This document shows positions 16,050 to 25,359 of a DNA stretch of 64,000 bases, piece after piece. The translations under genes and the position numbers were made by a program. Every line of letters begins with the position of its first letter. Within the stretch, counting starts at the first letter, position 1. The DNA is from Cellulosimicrobium cellulans (GTDB taxonomy: Bacteria > Actinomycetota > Actinomycetes > Actinomycetales > Cellulomonadaceae), in NCBI RefSeq assembly GCF_006539945.1, contig NZ_BJNZ01000006.1, positions 62,001 through 126,000 of the forward strand, in the 5' to 3' direction. Below the pieces are notes generated by a model. It saw only the letters and a program-made list of their open reading frames with translations, was not told the origin of the DNA and ran no database searches.

Positions 16050-17102
16050 TCAGGCGGAGTCGCGGACGACGAGGCTCGGGTCGAACAGGACGGAGCGGGC
16101 CTCGGTCTCCGGGTCGTCGATGGCCGCGAGCAGGAGGCGCGCCATCTCGGCCGCCATCTCCTCCACCGGCTGCCTGACGGTCGTGAGCGGCGGGTGCGCC
16201 TGGCGGGCGACCGTCGAGTCGTCGAAGCCCACGACGGCGACGTCCTCCGGCACGCGGCGCCCGGCCTCCTGGAGGACCGTGGACGTGCCGTCGGCCATGA
16301 GGTCGCTCGCGCCGAACACGCCGTCGACGTCGGGGCGTGCCGCGAGGAGCTCGCGCGCGGCCGCCTCGCCGCCCGCGCGCGTGAAGTCGCCCTCCACGAC
16401 GAACGGCTCGGAGAGACCCGCGGCCCGCACGGCGTCGAGGAACCCCTCGAGCCGGGCGCGCGCGAAGGGGACGTCGGAGGGTCCCGCGACGGTCGCCAGG
16501 CGCGTCCTGCCCCGCGACACCAGGTGCTCGGCCGCGAGCCGGCCGCCCGCCGCCTGGTCGAGGTCGACCCAGCTCACGCCGGCCGACTCGTCCGCGCCGT
16601 GGAGGTGCGTCGAGAGCACGACCGGCACGGGCAGCGCCGCGAACCGCGCGGGGAGCGGGTCTCCGGAGCTCGACGTGATGAGCAGGACGCCGTCGACGTG
16701 ACCCTGGCGCACGTACCGCACGACCTGGTCGTGCGCGGGCGGGTCGGCGGGCAGGATCGCGAGGTGGATGTCGCGCGGGCGGAGCACCTGCTGCGCCCCT
16801 GCCGTCACGCGCCCGATGAAGGGGTCCGTGAACAGGCGCTCCAGGAAGGGGCTGGCGTGCGGCCGCTCCGTCGGCTCGGAGACGACGAGCGCGACCGACC
16901 CGGTCCGCCGGGTGACGAGCGTGCGCGCCGCGAGGTTGGGGACGTAGCCCGTCTCGTCGATCGCCTTCTCGACGACCTCGACGATCGCCGGGTCGACCGT
17001 CGGCACGCCGTTGATGACGCGGGACACGGTGGCTCGGGAGACGCCCGCGACGGCCGCGACGGCCTCGAGCGTCGGGCGGGGGGTGGGGCGACGGTCAGCC
17101 AT
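16050..17102 (-). CDS. LacI-family transcriptional regulator
   Basis: A 350-residue LacI/GalR repressor. The N-terminal helix-turn-helix is clear (LEAVAAVAGVSRATVSRVIN) with the hinge GYVPNLAARTLVTRRTGSVA. The periplasmic-binding-like domain follows (GHVDGVLLITSSS; GAGVSWVDLD-type motif seen as SAGVSWVDLDQAAGG; GVFGASDLMADG; VAVVGFDDSTVARQAHPPLTTVRQP). Members bind a sugar-like effector. It starts 24 bp after the stop of the GH3-like gene, so the two probably form one unit, and a sugar released by that enzyme is a plausible effector (inference). Confidence 0.9.
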   Translation of the reverse strand: MADRRPTPRPTLEAVAAVAGVSRATVSRVINGVPTVDPAIVEVVEKAIDETGYVPNLAARTLVTRRTGSVALVVSEPTERPHASPFLERLFTDPFIGRVTAGAQQVLRPRDIHLAILPADPPAHDQVVRYVRQGHVDGVLLITSSSGDPLPARFAALPVPVVLSTHLHGADESAGVSWVDLDQAAGGRLAAEHLVSRGRTRLATVAGPSDVPFARARLEGFLDAVRAAGLSEPFVVEGDFTRAGGEAAARELLAARPDVDGVFGASDLMADGTSTVLQEAGRRVPEDVAVVGFDDSTVARQAHPPLTTVRQPVEEMAAEMARLLLAAIDDPETEARSVLFDPSLVVRDSA

Positions 17103-17126
17103 GGCGTCAGTTATACCGCCCGGCGC

Positions 17127-18401
17127 TCAGCCCAGCCGCTGCTTCGCGGCGAGCACGCGGACGACGGCGGCGTCGACCTTCGCGGCGAACGCGGGGTCCG
17201 TCGTCGCGCGCTCGACGACGGCCGCGACCATGGGCTGCACGACGCTCGGGTCGGCGGACGCGAGCACCATGTCGCCGCCCGCGTCGATCGTCAGGACGGC
17301 GCGGTCGGCGGGCGACCACGCCTGCACCTGCTGCGCCGCGGACACGTCGTCCGTGATGACGACGCCGTCGAACCCCAGGTCGCCGCGCAGCATCCCGTCG
17401 ACGACGACGGGCGAGAACGCCGCGGGCAGCGACCCGTCGATCTGCGAGTAGACGGCTGTGGACGTCATGACGAACGCGGCGCCCGCCTCGATCCCCGAGG
17501 CGAAGACGGCGACGGACGGGTCGTCGCGCGTCGTCACGTCGTCCGTGACGCCCGCGTCGGTGTCGGTGTTCTCGGTGACGCGGCCCAGCCCCGGGAAGTG
17601 CTTGATCGTCACGTCCACCCCGGACGCCTCCATGCCGGCGCTGAAGGCGTTCGCGTGCGCCGTCACCGTGTCCGGCGTGGTGCCGTAGTTCCGCTGGAAG
17701 TACCCGATCGGCGGGTTCTGCGCCTCCGTCCCCTCGGGAACCAGGTCCATCACCGGCGCGAGGTTGAGGTTCACGCCCGCGGCGGCGAGCTCGCCGCCCC
17801 ACGTCGTCGCGTCGGCCTGGAGCGCCGCGGGGTCGAGGCCCGCCTGGTCCGTGGCCGTGGGGATCTGCGAGAACCCGGGACCGCGCAGCACCTGGACGTA
17901 GCCGCCCTCCTGGTCGGTCGCGACGAACAGCGGCGTGCCGTTCGTGGTCTCCGGCGAGACGAGCGCCGTGAAGCCCGCGACGAGGTCCGCCGTCGGGCCG
18001 GTGCCCGCCTGCGACCGCCCGGCGAGGAACACGTTGCCGACGTGGAGCTGCGACACCGCGTCGTAGCTCACCTGCTGCGGGTCGCTCACGTCGACGCCGA
18101 CCATGAAGAGCTGGCCGACCTTCTGCTCGAGCGTCCACCCGGCGAGCGGGTCCTCGGGCGGGGTGGACGGCGTCGGGGGGGTGCCCGACGGCGACGGCTC
18201 GGGGGAGGCGCTCGGCGCGCCCGAGGGCGACGGAGCCGGGGCGGGGGCGGGGCGGGTGAGGTACCACGCGACCGCGGAGACGGCGGCGAGCGTGGTGACG
18301 ACGGCGACGACGATCCAGATGGTCCGGGCACGGGTGGTCACAGGGCGGGCACCTCCAGCGGCCACCGTAGCCCGCTCCGTCGCGCCGGAGGTCGTGGACA
18401 C
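17127..18401 (-). CDS. GH3 N-terminal-domain protein (NagZ-like) lacking the catalytic His loop
   Basis: A 424-residue protein with a membrane anchor near residues 28-50 (IWIVVAVVTTLAAVSAVAWYL), a Pro/Ser/Ala linker and a GH3 TIM-barrel domain from about residue 90 (WTLEQKVGQLFMVG; FVATDQEGG). The nucleophile Asp is present in FDGVVITDDVSAA. In true beta-N-acetylhexosaminidases of the NagZ type the loop reads KHFPGHG followed by DSH, where His is the acid/base. Here it reads KHFPGLGRVTENTDTD, so that His is missing. This sequence type may be inactive as a hexosaminidase or use other chemistry. Extracytoplasmic. Upstream of, and probably co-transcribed with, the LacI gene. Confidence 0.8.
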   Translation of the reverse strand: MSTTSGATERATVAAGGARPVTTRARTIWIVVAVVTTLAAVSAVAWYLTRPAPAPAPSPSGAPSASPEPSPSGTPPTPSTPPEDPLAGWTLEQKVGQLFMVGVDVSDPQQVSYDAVSQLHVGNVFLAGRSQAGTGPTADLVAGFTALVSPETTNGTPLFVATDQEGGYVQVLRGPGFSQIPTATDQAGLDPAALQADATTWGGELAAAGVNLNLAPVMDLVPEGTEAQNPPIGYFQRNYGTTPDTVTAHANAFSAGMEASGVDVTIKHFPGLGRVTENTDTDAGVTDDVTTRDDPSVAVFASGIEAGAAFVMTSTAVYSQIDGSLPAAFSPVVVDGMLRGDLGFDGVVITDDVSAAQQVQAWSPADRAVLTIDAGGDMVLASADPSVVQPMVAAVVERATTDPAFAAKVDAAVVRVLAAKQRLG

Positions 18402-18496
18402 GTCCGTGCCGCGTGCTGACCGGAGCCGCGGTTATGACGCGCATCACCTCGACGTTCCCGTCATGATCCTCACGGGGGGCCGTCTCGTGTGTGAGG

Positions 18497-18520
18497 GGTA
18501 CGGCCCGATCGGGCCGTGCC
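18497..18520. promoter_or_regulatory. Palindrome in the leader of the surface-protein gene
   Basis: GGTACGGCCCGATCGGGCCG with continuation TGCC is a near-perfect 24-bp palindrome 25 bp before the start at 18546. It could be an operator or a leader hairpin; the sequence alone does not decide. Confidence 0.4.
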
Positions 18521-18545
18521 GCATCGTCCGACCTTGGAGCCAGGC

Positions 18546-21500
18546 ATGACCCACCGACCGCCCGCACGTACCGTCGCCATGGGAGAGCGTGCCCGCCGCG
18601 TCGTCGCGGCGACGCTCGCCGCCGTCCTCGCCCTCGTCGGGGCGGTCGTCCTCGTCGCGGGGCCGCAGGCCCGGTCCGCCTCGGCGGCCATCGGCTTCTG
18701 CCCTGACCCGGACGACTTCCCGAACATCGGCCCGTTGCCGATCTTCACGGACAACAACGTCGCCGTGTACGCGGGCGGGGACTACACGGCGGCCGGGACC
18801 TCGGCCGAGAGCGAGGGCGTGCTCGTCGTGCGCGGGGACGCGTCGTTCGAGACCCCGGGGAGCTTCAACGTGGGCTCGGTCGGTGCCGGGTCGGGCATCA
18901 CCCCCGCGCCGGGGTCGCCCATGCTCCACGTCGGCGGCGTGATGAGCATCGCCGCCGGGACCAACGTGATCGTGGGCGCGAACCTCGACGGCGGCGGTGC
19001 GGTGCACGTCGGCGGCGACCTGGCGAACGCGGGCGGGCTCGACACCAACGGCGCTGCGATCGAGACGAACATGGGCGCCGACGCCGCGCTGGCCCCGTGG
19101 CAGGGGTTCCAGGACGCGGTCGTCGACACGTCGGCCGTCCTGGGCGCCGCGCCGGACACGGGCTCGGCGGCGCGCGCCGGGAACCGCGTCACGTTCACCA
19201 GCAACGACCCGGCCAACACGGCGCTCCAGGCGTTCACGGTCTCGGCGACCCACCTCGACGGCGCGTCGGAGTTCTTCTTCGAGGGTATCCCGGACGGGGC
19301 GCCGATCGTCGTCAACGTCGTCGGCGACGAGCCCCTCACCGTCTCCGCCACCTACGTCGACATCAACGGCGAGCGCGTCGACGACCCCGCGAACATCGGG
19401 AACGCGGCCGCGCGGACCCTGTGGAACTTCACCGGCACGGGCGACCTCACCGTGAGCGGTTCGGGCCAGTGGGTGGGTTCGATCCTCGTGCCGTCGGCCG
19501 ACCAGGTGACGATCACGTCGAGCACAAACGGGCGCGTCTACGCGGGCAACGACCTCACGACGTCAGGCATCGGCAACGAGCAGCACAACTACCCCTGGAT
19601 CGGGCCGGGGCCGTTCGACTGCATCCCGTCGGCGAGCTTCGTCGTCCAGAAGACGGTGACGGGTGAGGCTGCGGCCGACGTGCCCGCCGGCACGACGTTC
19701 GAGGTCGAGTACACGTACGAGGCGCCGGACGGGACGACCGGTGGCGACACGCTCGTCGTGCCGATCAGCGGTGCGCTCGTGAACGGTCCGACGCTGCCGG
19801 TCGGCACCGTCGTGACGGTCACCGAGACGGACCTTCCTTCCGTGCCCGGCGTCGAGTGGGGAACGCCCGTGATCCAGGTGAACGGCGAGCCGCTGGGCGA
19901 CCCCGCGCAGTTCACGATCCAGGAGAACCAGACCGTCACGGTGACCGTGGTGAACACGGCGAACGGCGGCGTCCCGGCGGCGGGAGGGTTCTCGGTGGCC
20001 AAGGCCGTGACGGGAGACGCCGCGGGGCTCGTCCCCGCCGACACCGCGTTCCTCGTCGACTGGGAGGCAGGGCTCCCCGAGGGGGCCACGTACGAGGGCG
20101 CCCTGTCCGGCACGCTGACCGTCCTCGCGGACGGGACCGTGACGAACGGCCCCTCCGACCTGCCCGTCGGTACCACCGTCGCGTTCGCCGAGCGGACGCC
20201 GCTGCCCGAGGTGGACGGCGTCGAGTGGGGGGATCCGGTGCTCAGCCCGGCGTCGCCCGTCACGATCGTCGAGGGCGCGGCCGGGGTGGCGCTGACGGTC
20301 ACCAACGTCGCGGACGCCGCCGTCGGGGGATTCACGGTCCAGAAGGCTCTCGAGGGAGGCGCGGCGAGCGCCGTCCCCGGTGACACCGCGTTCCTCGTCG
20401 ACTGGACCGCGACCGTCCCTGCGGGCGTCGCGTACGACGGCGCCACGTCGGGCACGCTGACGGTGCTCGCCGACGGGACCGTGGCGAGCGGCCCGACCGA
20501 CCTGCCGGTCGGCACGACGGTGACGCTCGCCGAGCAGCAGCCGCTGCCCGAGATCTCGGGCGTGGTGTGGGGTGTACCGACGCTCGAGCCTGCCTCCCCG
20601 ATCACGATCGTCGAGGGACCGAGCGGTGTCGCGGTGACCGTGACGAACACGGCGGACGCGCCCGCGGAGATCGGCGGGTTCGCGGTGCAGAAGTCCGTCA
20701 CGGGTGACGCGTCCGGGGCGGTGCCGCCGGACACCGCGTTCGTCGTCGCGTGGGAGGCCGAGCTCCCCCCGGACTCCGGCTACGAGGGAGCGACCTCCGG
20801 GACGCTCACCGTGCTCGCGGACGGGACCGTGGTGGACGGGCCGCAGGACCTGCCCGAGGGCACCGTCGTGACGTTCACCGAGCAGACGATCCCCGACGTC
20901 CCCGGCGTCGACTGGGGCACGCCCACCGTGTCGCCCGGCACCGTGACGATCGGTGACGGCGACGCTGTCGCGGGGGTCGTGGTGACGAACATGGCGACCG
21001 CGCAGACGGGCGGGTTCTCCGTCGCGAAGGCGGTCGAGGGCGGCCTCGCCGGGAGCGTGCCGCCGGGCACGCAGTTCGAGGTCGAGTGGTCCGCGACCCT
21101 GCCCGCGGGCTTCACGTACGACGGCCCGCTGACGGGGGCGCTCACCGTGCTCGCGGACGGCATCGTCGTCGACGGCCCGCAGGACCTCCCGGTGGGGACG
21201 GTCGTGACGTTCACCGAGATCAACCTGCCGGAGGTCGACGGCGTCGTCTGGGGTCCCCCCACGTTCTCCCCGGAGTCGGTGACGGTCGGGGACGGCGCGA
21301 ACACCCTCGTCACGCTGACCAACACCACGCAGGACGTGGCCGAGGTCGGCGGGTTCTCCGTGGCCAAGGAGGTGACCGGCGACCGCGCGGAGCTCGTGCC
21401 CGCCGACACCCTGTTCACCGTCGCGTACTCGTACGAGCTCGAGGGCACCCTCGTCGGCGGCTACCTCCAGGTCCCGGCCGACGGGACGGTCGTCGCCGGG

Positions 21501-22106
21501 CCGCAGAACCTCCCGGTCGGCACGGTCGTCACCTACACGGAGGCCGACCTGCCCGACGTCACCGGCGTCGCGTGGGGCGTCCCGACGTTCAGCCCGCAGT
21601 CGGTGGTCGTCGGCGACGGGGACGACACTCTCGTCACCGTGACGAACACGGCGAACCAGGCGGCCGGCGGGTTCTCGCTGGTCAAGCGGGTGACCGGCGA
21701 GGCGTCCGCCGCCGTCCCCGCGACCACGGAGTTCGTCGTGGCCTACGCGTACGACGCGCCCGCCGGGACGGTCACCGGGACGCTGACCGTCCGCGCCGAC
21801 GGGGTCCCGGTCGAGGGGCCGCAGGACCTCCCGGCCGGGACCGTCGTCCGGCTCACCGAGACGGAGCTGCCCGAGATCGGTGGGGTCGACTGGGGTGCGC
21901 CGGCGTTCACCGTGGACGGCACGGCGGTCACCGAGGTGACGGTGGGCGACGGCACGGTGGTCGTGACGCTCACGAACACGGCGGGGGAGCAGGGTCTCGC
22001 GGTCACGGGATCCGACGCGGTGCTCGTGACGACGCTCGCGCTGCTGTTCCTCGGGACCGGCGCCGCGCTCCTCGCGATCCGCGCCCGCCGCGGCCGCACC
22101 GCCTGA
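18546..22106 (+). CDS. LAXTG-anchored surface protein: choice-of-anchor A domain plus seven DUF5979-like repeats
   Basis: An 1186-residue cell-wall protein. A signal peptide is at residues 15-50 (VVAATLAAVLALVGAVVLVA, cleavage near ASAA). Residues 50-350 are a choice-of-anchor A domain (NVAVYAGGDYTAAGTSAESE; MLHVGGVMSI; GSILVPSADQVTI). Then seven repeats of 105-115 residues begin at about 19632, 19981, 20323, 20671, 21007, 21346 and 21664. Each opens with GGFSVAKAVTG-like sequence, carries LTVLADGTV..GP.DLPVGT and ends in VTVTNTA, as in DUF5979/prealbumin-like adhesin stalks. The C-terminus has LAVTG, a hydrophobic helix and RARRGR, a class E sortase signal. Probably an adhesive stalk. Start at 18546 chosen for GGAG 7 bp upstream. 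Confidence 0.88.
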   Translation: MTHRPPARTVAMGERARRVVAATLAAVLALVGAVVLVAGPQARSASAAIGFCPDPDDFPNIGPLPIFTDNNVAVYAGGDYTAAGTSAESEGVLVVRGDASFETPGSFNVGSVGAGSGITPAPGSPMLHVGGVMSIAAGTNVIVGANLDGGGAVHVGGDLANAGGLDTNGAAIETNMGADAALAPWQGFQDAVVDTSAVLGAAPDTGSAARAGNRVTFTSNDPANTALQAFTVSATHLDGASEFFFEGIPDGAPIVVNVVGDEPLTVSATYVDINGERVDDPANIGNAAARTLWNFTGTGDLTVSGSGQWVGSILVPSADQVTITSSTNGRVYAGNDLTTSGIGNEQHNYPWIGPGPFDCIPSASFVVQKTVTGEAAADVPAGTTFEVEYTYEAPDGTTGGDTLVVPISGALVNGPTLPVGTVVTVTETDLPSVPGVEWGTPVIQVNGEPLGDPAQFTIQENQTVTVTVVNTANGGVPAAGGFSVAKAVTGDAAGLVPADTAFLVDWEAGLPEGATYEGALSGTLTVLADGTVTNGPSDLPVGTTVAFAERTPLPEVDGVEWGDPVLSPASPVTIVEGAAGVALTVTNVADAAVGGFTVQKALEGGAASAVPGDTAFLVDWTATVPAGVAYDGATSGTLTVLADGTVASGPTDLPVGTTVTLAEQQPLPEISGVVWGVPTLEPASPITIVEGPSGVAVTVTNTADAPAEIGGFAVQKSVTGDASGAVPPDTAFVVAWEAELPPDSGYEGATSGTLTVLADGTVVDGPQDLPEGTVVTFTEQTIPDVPGVDWGTPTVSPGTVTIGDGDAVAGVVVTNMATAQTGGFSVAKAVEGGLAGSVPPGTQFEVEWSATLPAGFTYDGPLTGALTVLADGIVVDGPQDLPVGTVVTFTEINLPEVDGVVWGPPTFSPESVTVGDGANTLVTLTNTTQDVAEVGGFSVAKEVTGDRAELVPADTLFTVAYSYELEGTLVGGYLQVPADGTVVAGPQNLPVGTVVTYTEADLPDVTGVAWGVPTFSPQSVVVGDGDDTLVTVTNTANQAAGGFSLVKRVTGEASAAVPATTEFVVAYAYDAPAGTVTGTLTVRADGVPVEGPQDLPAGTVVRLTETELPEIGGVDWGAPAFTVDGTAVTEVTVGDGTVVVTLTNTAGEQGLAVTGSDAVLVTTLALLFLGTGAALLAIRARRGRTA

Positions 22107-22135
22107 CCCTCGGGACGTCGTCGCCACCACGACGC

Positions 22136-22175
22136 ACGACGGGCCGGTCACCCCGCGGGGTGACCGGCCCGTCGT
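22136..22175. terminator. Strong bidirectional terminator hairpin
   Basis: A perfect 40-bp palindrome, ACGACGGGCCGGTCACCCCG mirrored by its complement, lies between the convergent surface-protein and SRPBCC genes, 29 bp from either stop. Confidence 0.8.
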
Positions 22176-22203
22176 CGTACCGCTCGCGCGAGGGTGCCCG
22201 GCC

Positions 22204-22632
22204 TCAGTCGTGGCCTGCGAGCGTCGCGAGCGCCTTGCTCCACAGCGCGTGCGCGCGCTCGGCACGCTCGCCCGTCTCGATGTTGCGCTCGACGACGCGC
22301 ACGCGCGTCCCGGAGTCGTCCGGCTCGAGCGTGATGGTGATGTCGTGGTAGTTCTCCGGGACGTCGGGCAGGCCCATCGTCGGGGAGAAGTGCGTGAAGT
22401 GCAGCAGCCGCGGGCGCTCGACCGCGACGACGGTGCCCCAGTCCGCGAACTCGCGGCCCATGTAGTGGCCCTCGAACGTCACGGGGCTGCCGGGCATGAA
22501 GTCGGTCTCGACGTTCATGCCGAGCATCCAGCGGGCGCTCGGGTGCATGAGCTCGGCCCACACGACCTGCGGGGGTCGTGCGACGTGGATCTCGGCGGTC
22601 GTGCTGTGGTCGGTCAGGGTGGGGTCGCTCAT
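22204..22632 (-). CDS. SRPBCC-fold protein (polyketide cyclase/AHSA1-like)
   Basis: A 142-residue START-like protein. The N-terminal strand and helix (TAEIHVARPPQVVWAELMHPSARW) and the C-terminal long helix (RAERAHALWSKALATLAGHD) are typical, with a beta-sheet in between (SPVTFEGHYMGREF; DITITLEPDDSGTRVRVVERN). The fold holds a hydrophobic ligand; the substrate is unknown. Short cytoplasmic protein, divergent from the alpha/beta hydrolase gene with an 84-bp gap. Confidence 0.8.
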   Translation of the reverse strand: MSDPTLTDHSTTAEIHVARPPQVVWAELMHPSARWMLGMNVETDFMPGSPVTFEGHYMGREFADWGTVVAVERPRLLHFTHFSPTMGLPDVPENYHDITITLEPDDSGTRVRVVERNIETGERAERAHALWSKALATLAGHD

Positions 22633-22716
22633 GGGTACCTCGGGGGCTCGGGGGCTCGCTCCTGGGGCCGACGGTAGACCCTCCGGGCGACACCGGCAGC
22701 CGGTAGGTTCGGGCAC

Positions 22717-23631
22717 GTGACCCGACTCGTGCTCGTCCACGGCCGCGACAACCAGGGCCTCGACGCCGACGTCCTCGACCGCACGTGGACCGCCGTGCTG
22801 GACGCGGGCCTGAGCGCGGCGGGGTCCGGCCGCGTGCTGCACGACGACGACACGTCGTTCGTCTTCTACGGCGACGCCCTCGCGGGGCTCGTCGCGGGCG
22901 ACGCCGAGCCGCCGCCGGTGACCGTGCACGCGCTGGCGGCCCTGCCCGACGACGAGCTCGCGTTCGTCGCCGACGTCGCCGAGGAGGTGCTGCGCGCGGC
23001 GGGCGCGATGGTGCCCGCGCGCCCGCAGGGTGCCGCGCCGGCGGGCGGGGTCGACGTCGGGGCATGGCTGAACCTGCTGCTGTCCGCGCTCGACCGGTAC
23101 GTGCCCGGCCTGAGCAGCGGCGTCGTCGTGCTGCTCGCGCGCGACGTGTGGGCGTACCTGCACGACGACGCCGTGCGCACGAGGATCGACGACGCCGTCG
23201 CGGCGGCGATCCCCACGGACGGCCCGGCCGTCGTGGTCGCGCACTCGCTCGGGTCCGTCGTGGCGTACTCGGTGCTGCGCGAGCACCCCGACGCCGCGCG
23301 GTGGGACGTGCCCCTGCTGCTCACGCTCGGTTCCCCGCTCGCGATCCGGGCGATCCGGGACGTCCTCGCCGCCCGCGCCCCGCTGCGCGTGCCCGCCCCG
23401 GTGCGGCGCTGGGTCGCGGTGCGCGACCGCCGGGACGCGCTCGCGCTGCACGGCCTCGGCCCGGACGCGTTCCCGCTCGACCCGGCGACGCCGGCGATCG
23501 AGGACCTCGTCGTCGCGAACGCGGCGCCCGGGCACCACGCGGCGGCCGTGCTGCTCGCCGACGGCAGCCCGGCGGGCTACCTCGCGCTCCCGGAGGTCGC
23601 GGGCGCGGTGGCGGCTGCGCTGGACGGCTGA
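22717..23631 (+). CDS. Alpha/beta-hydrolase (lipase-like serine hydrolase)
   Basis: A 304-residue protein starting with GTG. It opens with TRLVLVHGRDNQG, the oxyanion-hole strand of alpha/beta hydrolases. The nucleophile elbow is AHSLGSVVAYS with Ser177; the acid may be Asp in RDRRDALAL and the base His in APGHHAAA near the end. Similar proteins are annotated as putative serine esterases or PGAP1-like hydrolases. No signal peptide, so cytoplasmic. The substrate is not evident. Confidence 0.75.
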   Translation: MTRLVLVHGRDNQGLDADVLDRTWTAVLDAGLSAAGSGRVLHDDDTSFVFYGDALAGLVAGDAEPPPVTVHALAALPDDELAFVADVAEEVLRAAGAMVPARPQGAAPAGGVDVGAWLNLLLSALDRYVPGLSSGVVVLLARDVWAYLHDDAVRTRIDDAVAAAIPTDGPAVVVAHSLGSVVAYSVLREHPDAARWDVPLLLTLGSPLAIRAIRDVLAARAPLRVPAPVRRWVAVRDRRDALALHGLGPDAFPLDPATPAIEDLVVANAAPGHHAAAVLLADGSPAGYLALPEVAGAVAAALDG

Positions 23632-23656
23632 CGCGACCTGCCGGCGCGAGGTCGCG
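23632..23656. terminator. Bidirectional terminator hairpin
   Basis: CGCGACCT (23632-23639) pairs perfectly with AGGTCGCG (23649-23656) across a 9-base loop, directly after the hydrolase stop and 28 bp from the stop of the convergent deaminase gene. Confidence 0.6.
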
Positions 23657-23684
23657 GCAGGGTGCGGCGTCGTGCCCGCCAGGT

Positions 23685-24179
23685 TCAGGCCGCGCCGTGC
23701 AGGCGCGCGTGCAGGGTCCGGATCTCGGGCGCGAGCTCGTACGCCGGGCCGCGGACGGAGATGCCGGGGGCGACGTCGCCGATCGCGAGCGGGCGCACGG
23801 GTCCGGGCGCCACGCCCCACTCGTCGAGCCACCCGACGAGCTGCGTCGTGCTCGACGCGTAGACGATCGGGCCGAGCCCGACCCAGGCGTGGGCCGCGCT
23901 GCACATCGCGCAGTGCTCGCCCGACGTGTACACGGTCGCGGCGCGCCGCTCGTCGGGCGTGAGGTGCTCCGCGGCCCAGCGAGCGATCTCGAGCTCGGGG
24001 TGCCGGGTCGCGTCGCCGTCCTTCACGCGGTTGCGGTCCTCGAACCGGACGACGCCGTCGCGGTCGACGAGGAGGGAGCCGAACGGCTCGTCGCCGTCGT
24101 CGAGCGCCTCGCGCGCGAGCTCGACGCAGCGGCGCAGGTGCACGAGGTCCTCGGGGGTGGGCAGCGTGTCGGGAGTCAT
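23685..24179 (-). CDS. Zinc-dependent nucleoside/base deaminase
   Basis: A 164-residue cytidine/deoxycytidylate-deaminase-fold protein. The zinc site is complete: His60 and the proton-shuttling Glu62 in RHPELE, and Cys90/Cys93 in SGEHCAMC. The HPE and EHCAMC variants of HAE and PCxxC are seen in guanine-deaminase-like and generic nucleoside deaminases rather than in tRNA editing enzymes. Cytoplasmic purine or pyrimidine salvage is likely; the exact base is unknown. I prefer the ATG at 24179 (GAGG 9 bp upstream) over 24188. Begins about 20 bp after the threonine aldolase gene on the same strand, so probably one operon. Confidence 0.85.
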   Translation of the reverse strand: MTPDTLPTPEDLVHLRRCVELAREALDDGDEPFGSLLVDRDGVVRFEDRNRVKDGDATRHPELEIARWAAEHLTPDERRAATVYTSGEHCAMCSAAHAWVGLGPIVYASSTTQLVGWLDEWGVAPGPVRPLAIGDVAPGISVRGPAYELAPEIRTLHARLHGAA

Positions 24180-24198
24180 GGCGCCCATCCTCGCCCGG

Positions 24199-25335
24199 TC
24201 AGCGCGCGACCGCGAGGACGCTGCGCACGTCCGCGACGAACCCGTCCACGTCGTCCGGGGTCGTGTCCCACGCGCACATCCAGCGGACCTCGACCCGGTC
24301 GGGCGTCTCGCCCGGCCCCCAGTCGTAGAAGCGGTGCCGCTCGCGCAGGCGCGCGACGGCGGCGCGGGGGAGCGTCGCGAAGACCGCGTTGACGAGCGTG
24401 GGCTGCGTGAAGGCGAGGCCCGACGTCGGCGCGGGGACGGCGTCGTCGGGTCCGAGCGCCGCGGGGACGACGACGTCCGCGAGCCCGGCGCGCAACCGCC
24501 CGGCCATCGCGTTGGCGTGCCGCGCGTTGCGCAGCCACAGCTCGTCCTCGTCCGCGATCTCGTCGACCTCGGCGACGGCGTCGCCCACCGGCTCGAACAG
24601 CGCGAGGAGCTGCGCGGAGACGTAGCGCATCTTCGACGCGAGCTGCATCGTCGCCTTGCGCACGAACTCGACGCCGTCGACGGCCGACGGGTCGAGCACG
24701 ACGACCGCCTCCCCGAGCGCGAGCCCGTTCTTGGTGCCGCCGAACGACAGCACGTCCACGCCCGCGTCCGTGGTCAGCGCGCGCAGCGGGACGTCGAGCG
24801 CCGCGGCGGCGTTCGCGACGCGCGACCCGTCGAGGTGCACGCGCATGCCGCGGGCGTGCGCGGCGTCGGCCACCGCGCGGATCTCGTCGGGCGTGTAGAG
24901 CGTGCCGAGCTCGGTCGACTGCGTGAGCGACACGACGAGCGGCTGCGCACGGTGCGGGTCGCCGAGGTCGCCTGCGAACCGCTCCACGGCGTCGGGCGTG
25001 AGCTTGCCGTCCGGCGCCGGGACGGCGAGCACCTTGACCCCGCCGACACGCTCGGGCGCGCCGTTCTCGTCGGTGTTGAGGTGCGCGTGCTCGGTCGCGA
25101 CGACCGCGCCCCAGCGCGGCAGCATCGCCATGAGCGCGACGACGTTCGCGCCCGTCCCGGTGAGCACCGGGTAGGCCGCGGCGTCCGGGCCGAAGCGGGA
25201 CCGCACGGCGTCCTGGAGGCGCGCGGTCCACGGGTCCTCGCCGTAGGAGATCTCATGGCCGGCGCTCGCCGCGGCGAGCGCGGCGAGGACGTCGGGGTGG
25301 GCGGGGGAGTAGTTGTCCGAGGCGAACGACGTCAC
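24199..25335 (-). CDS. ltaE: Low-specificity threonine aldolase (PLP-dependent)
   Basis: A 378-residue fold-type I PLP enzyme that splits L-threonine or allo-threonine into glycine and acetaldehyde. Family features: FASDNYSPAHPDVLAALAAA at the start, GEDPWTARLQ, then VHLDGSRVANAAAAL with the cofactor Asp, and SFGGTKNG with the PLP lysine at 202. A cytoplasmic enzyme of glycine/threonine metabolism. It is upstream of the deaminase gene in the same direction. Length is slightly above the usual 340-360. Confidence 0.87.
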   Translation of the reverse strand: MTSFASDNYSPAHPDVLAALAAASAGHEISYGEDPWTARLQDAVRSRFGPDAAAYPVLTGTGANVVALMAMLPRWGAVVATEHAHLNTDENGAPERVGGVKVLAVPAPDGKLTPDAVERFAGDLGDPHRAQPLVVSLTQSTELGTLYTPDEIRAVADAAHARGMRVHLDGSRVANAAAALDVPLRALTTDAGVDVLSFGGTKNGLALGEAVVVLDPSAVDGVEFVRKATMQLASKMRYVSAQLLALFEPVGDAVAEVDEIADEDELWLRNARHANAMAGRLRAGLADVVVPAALGPDDAVPAPTSGLAFTQPTLVNAVFATLPRAAVARLRERHRFYDWGPGETPDRVEVRWMCAWDTTPDDVDGFVADVRSVLAVAR

Positions 25336-25359
25336 GTCCCCAGGGTAGGCCGCCGCCGG

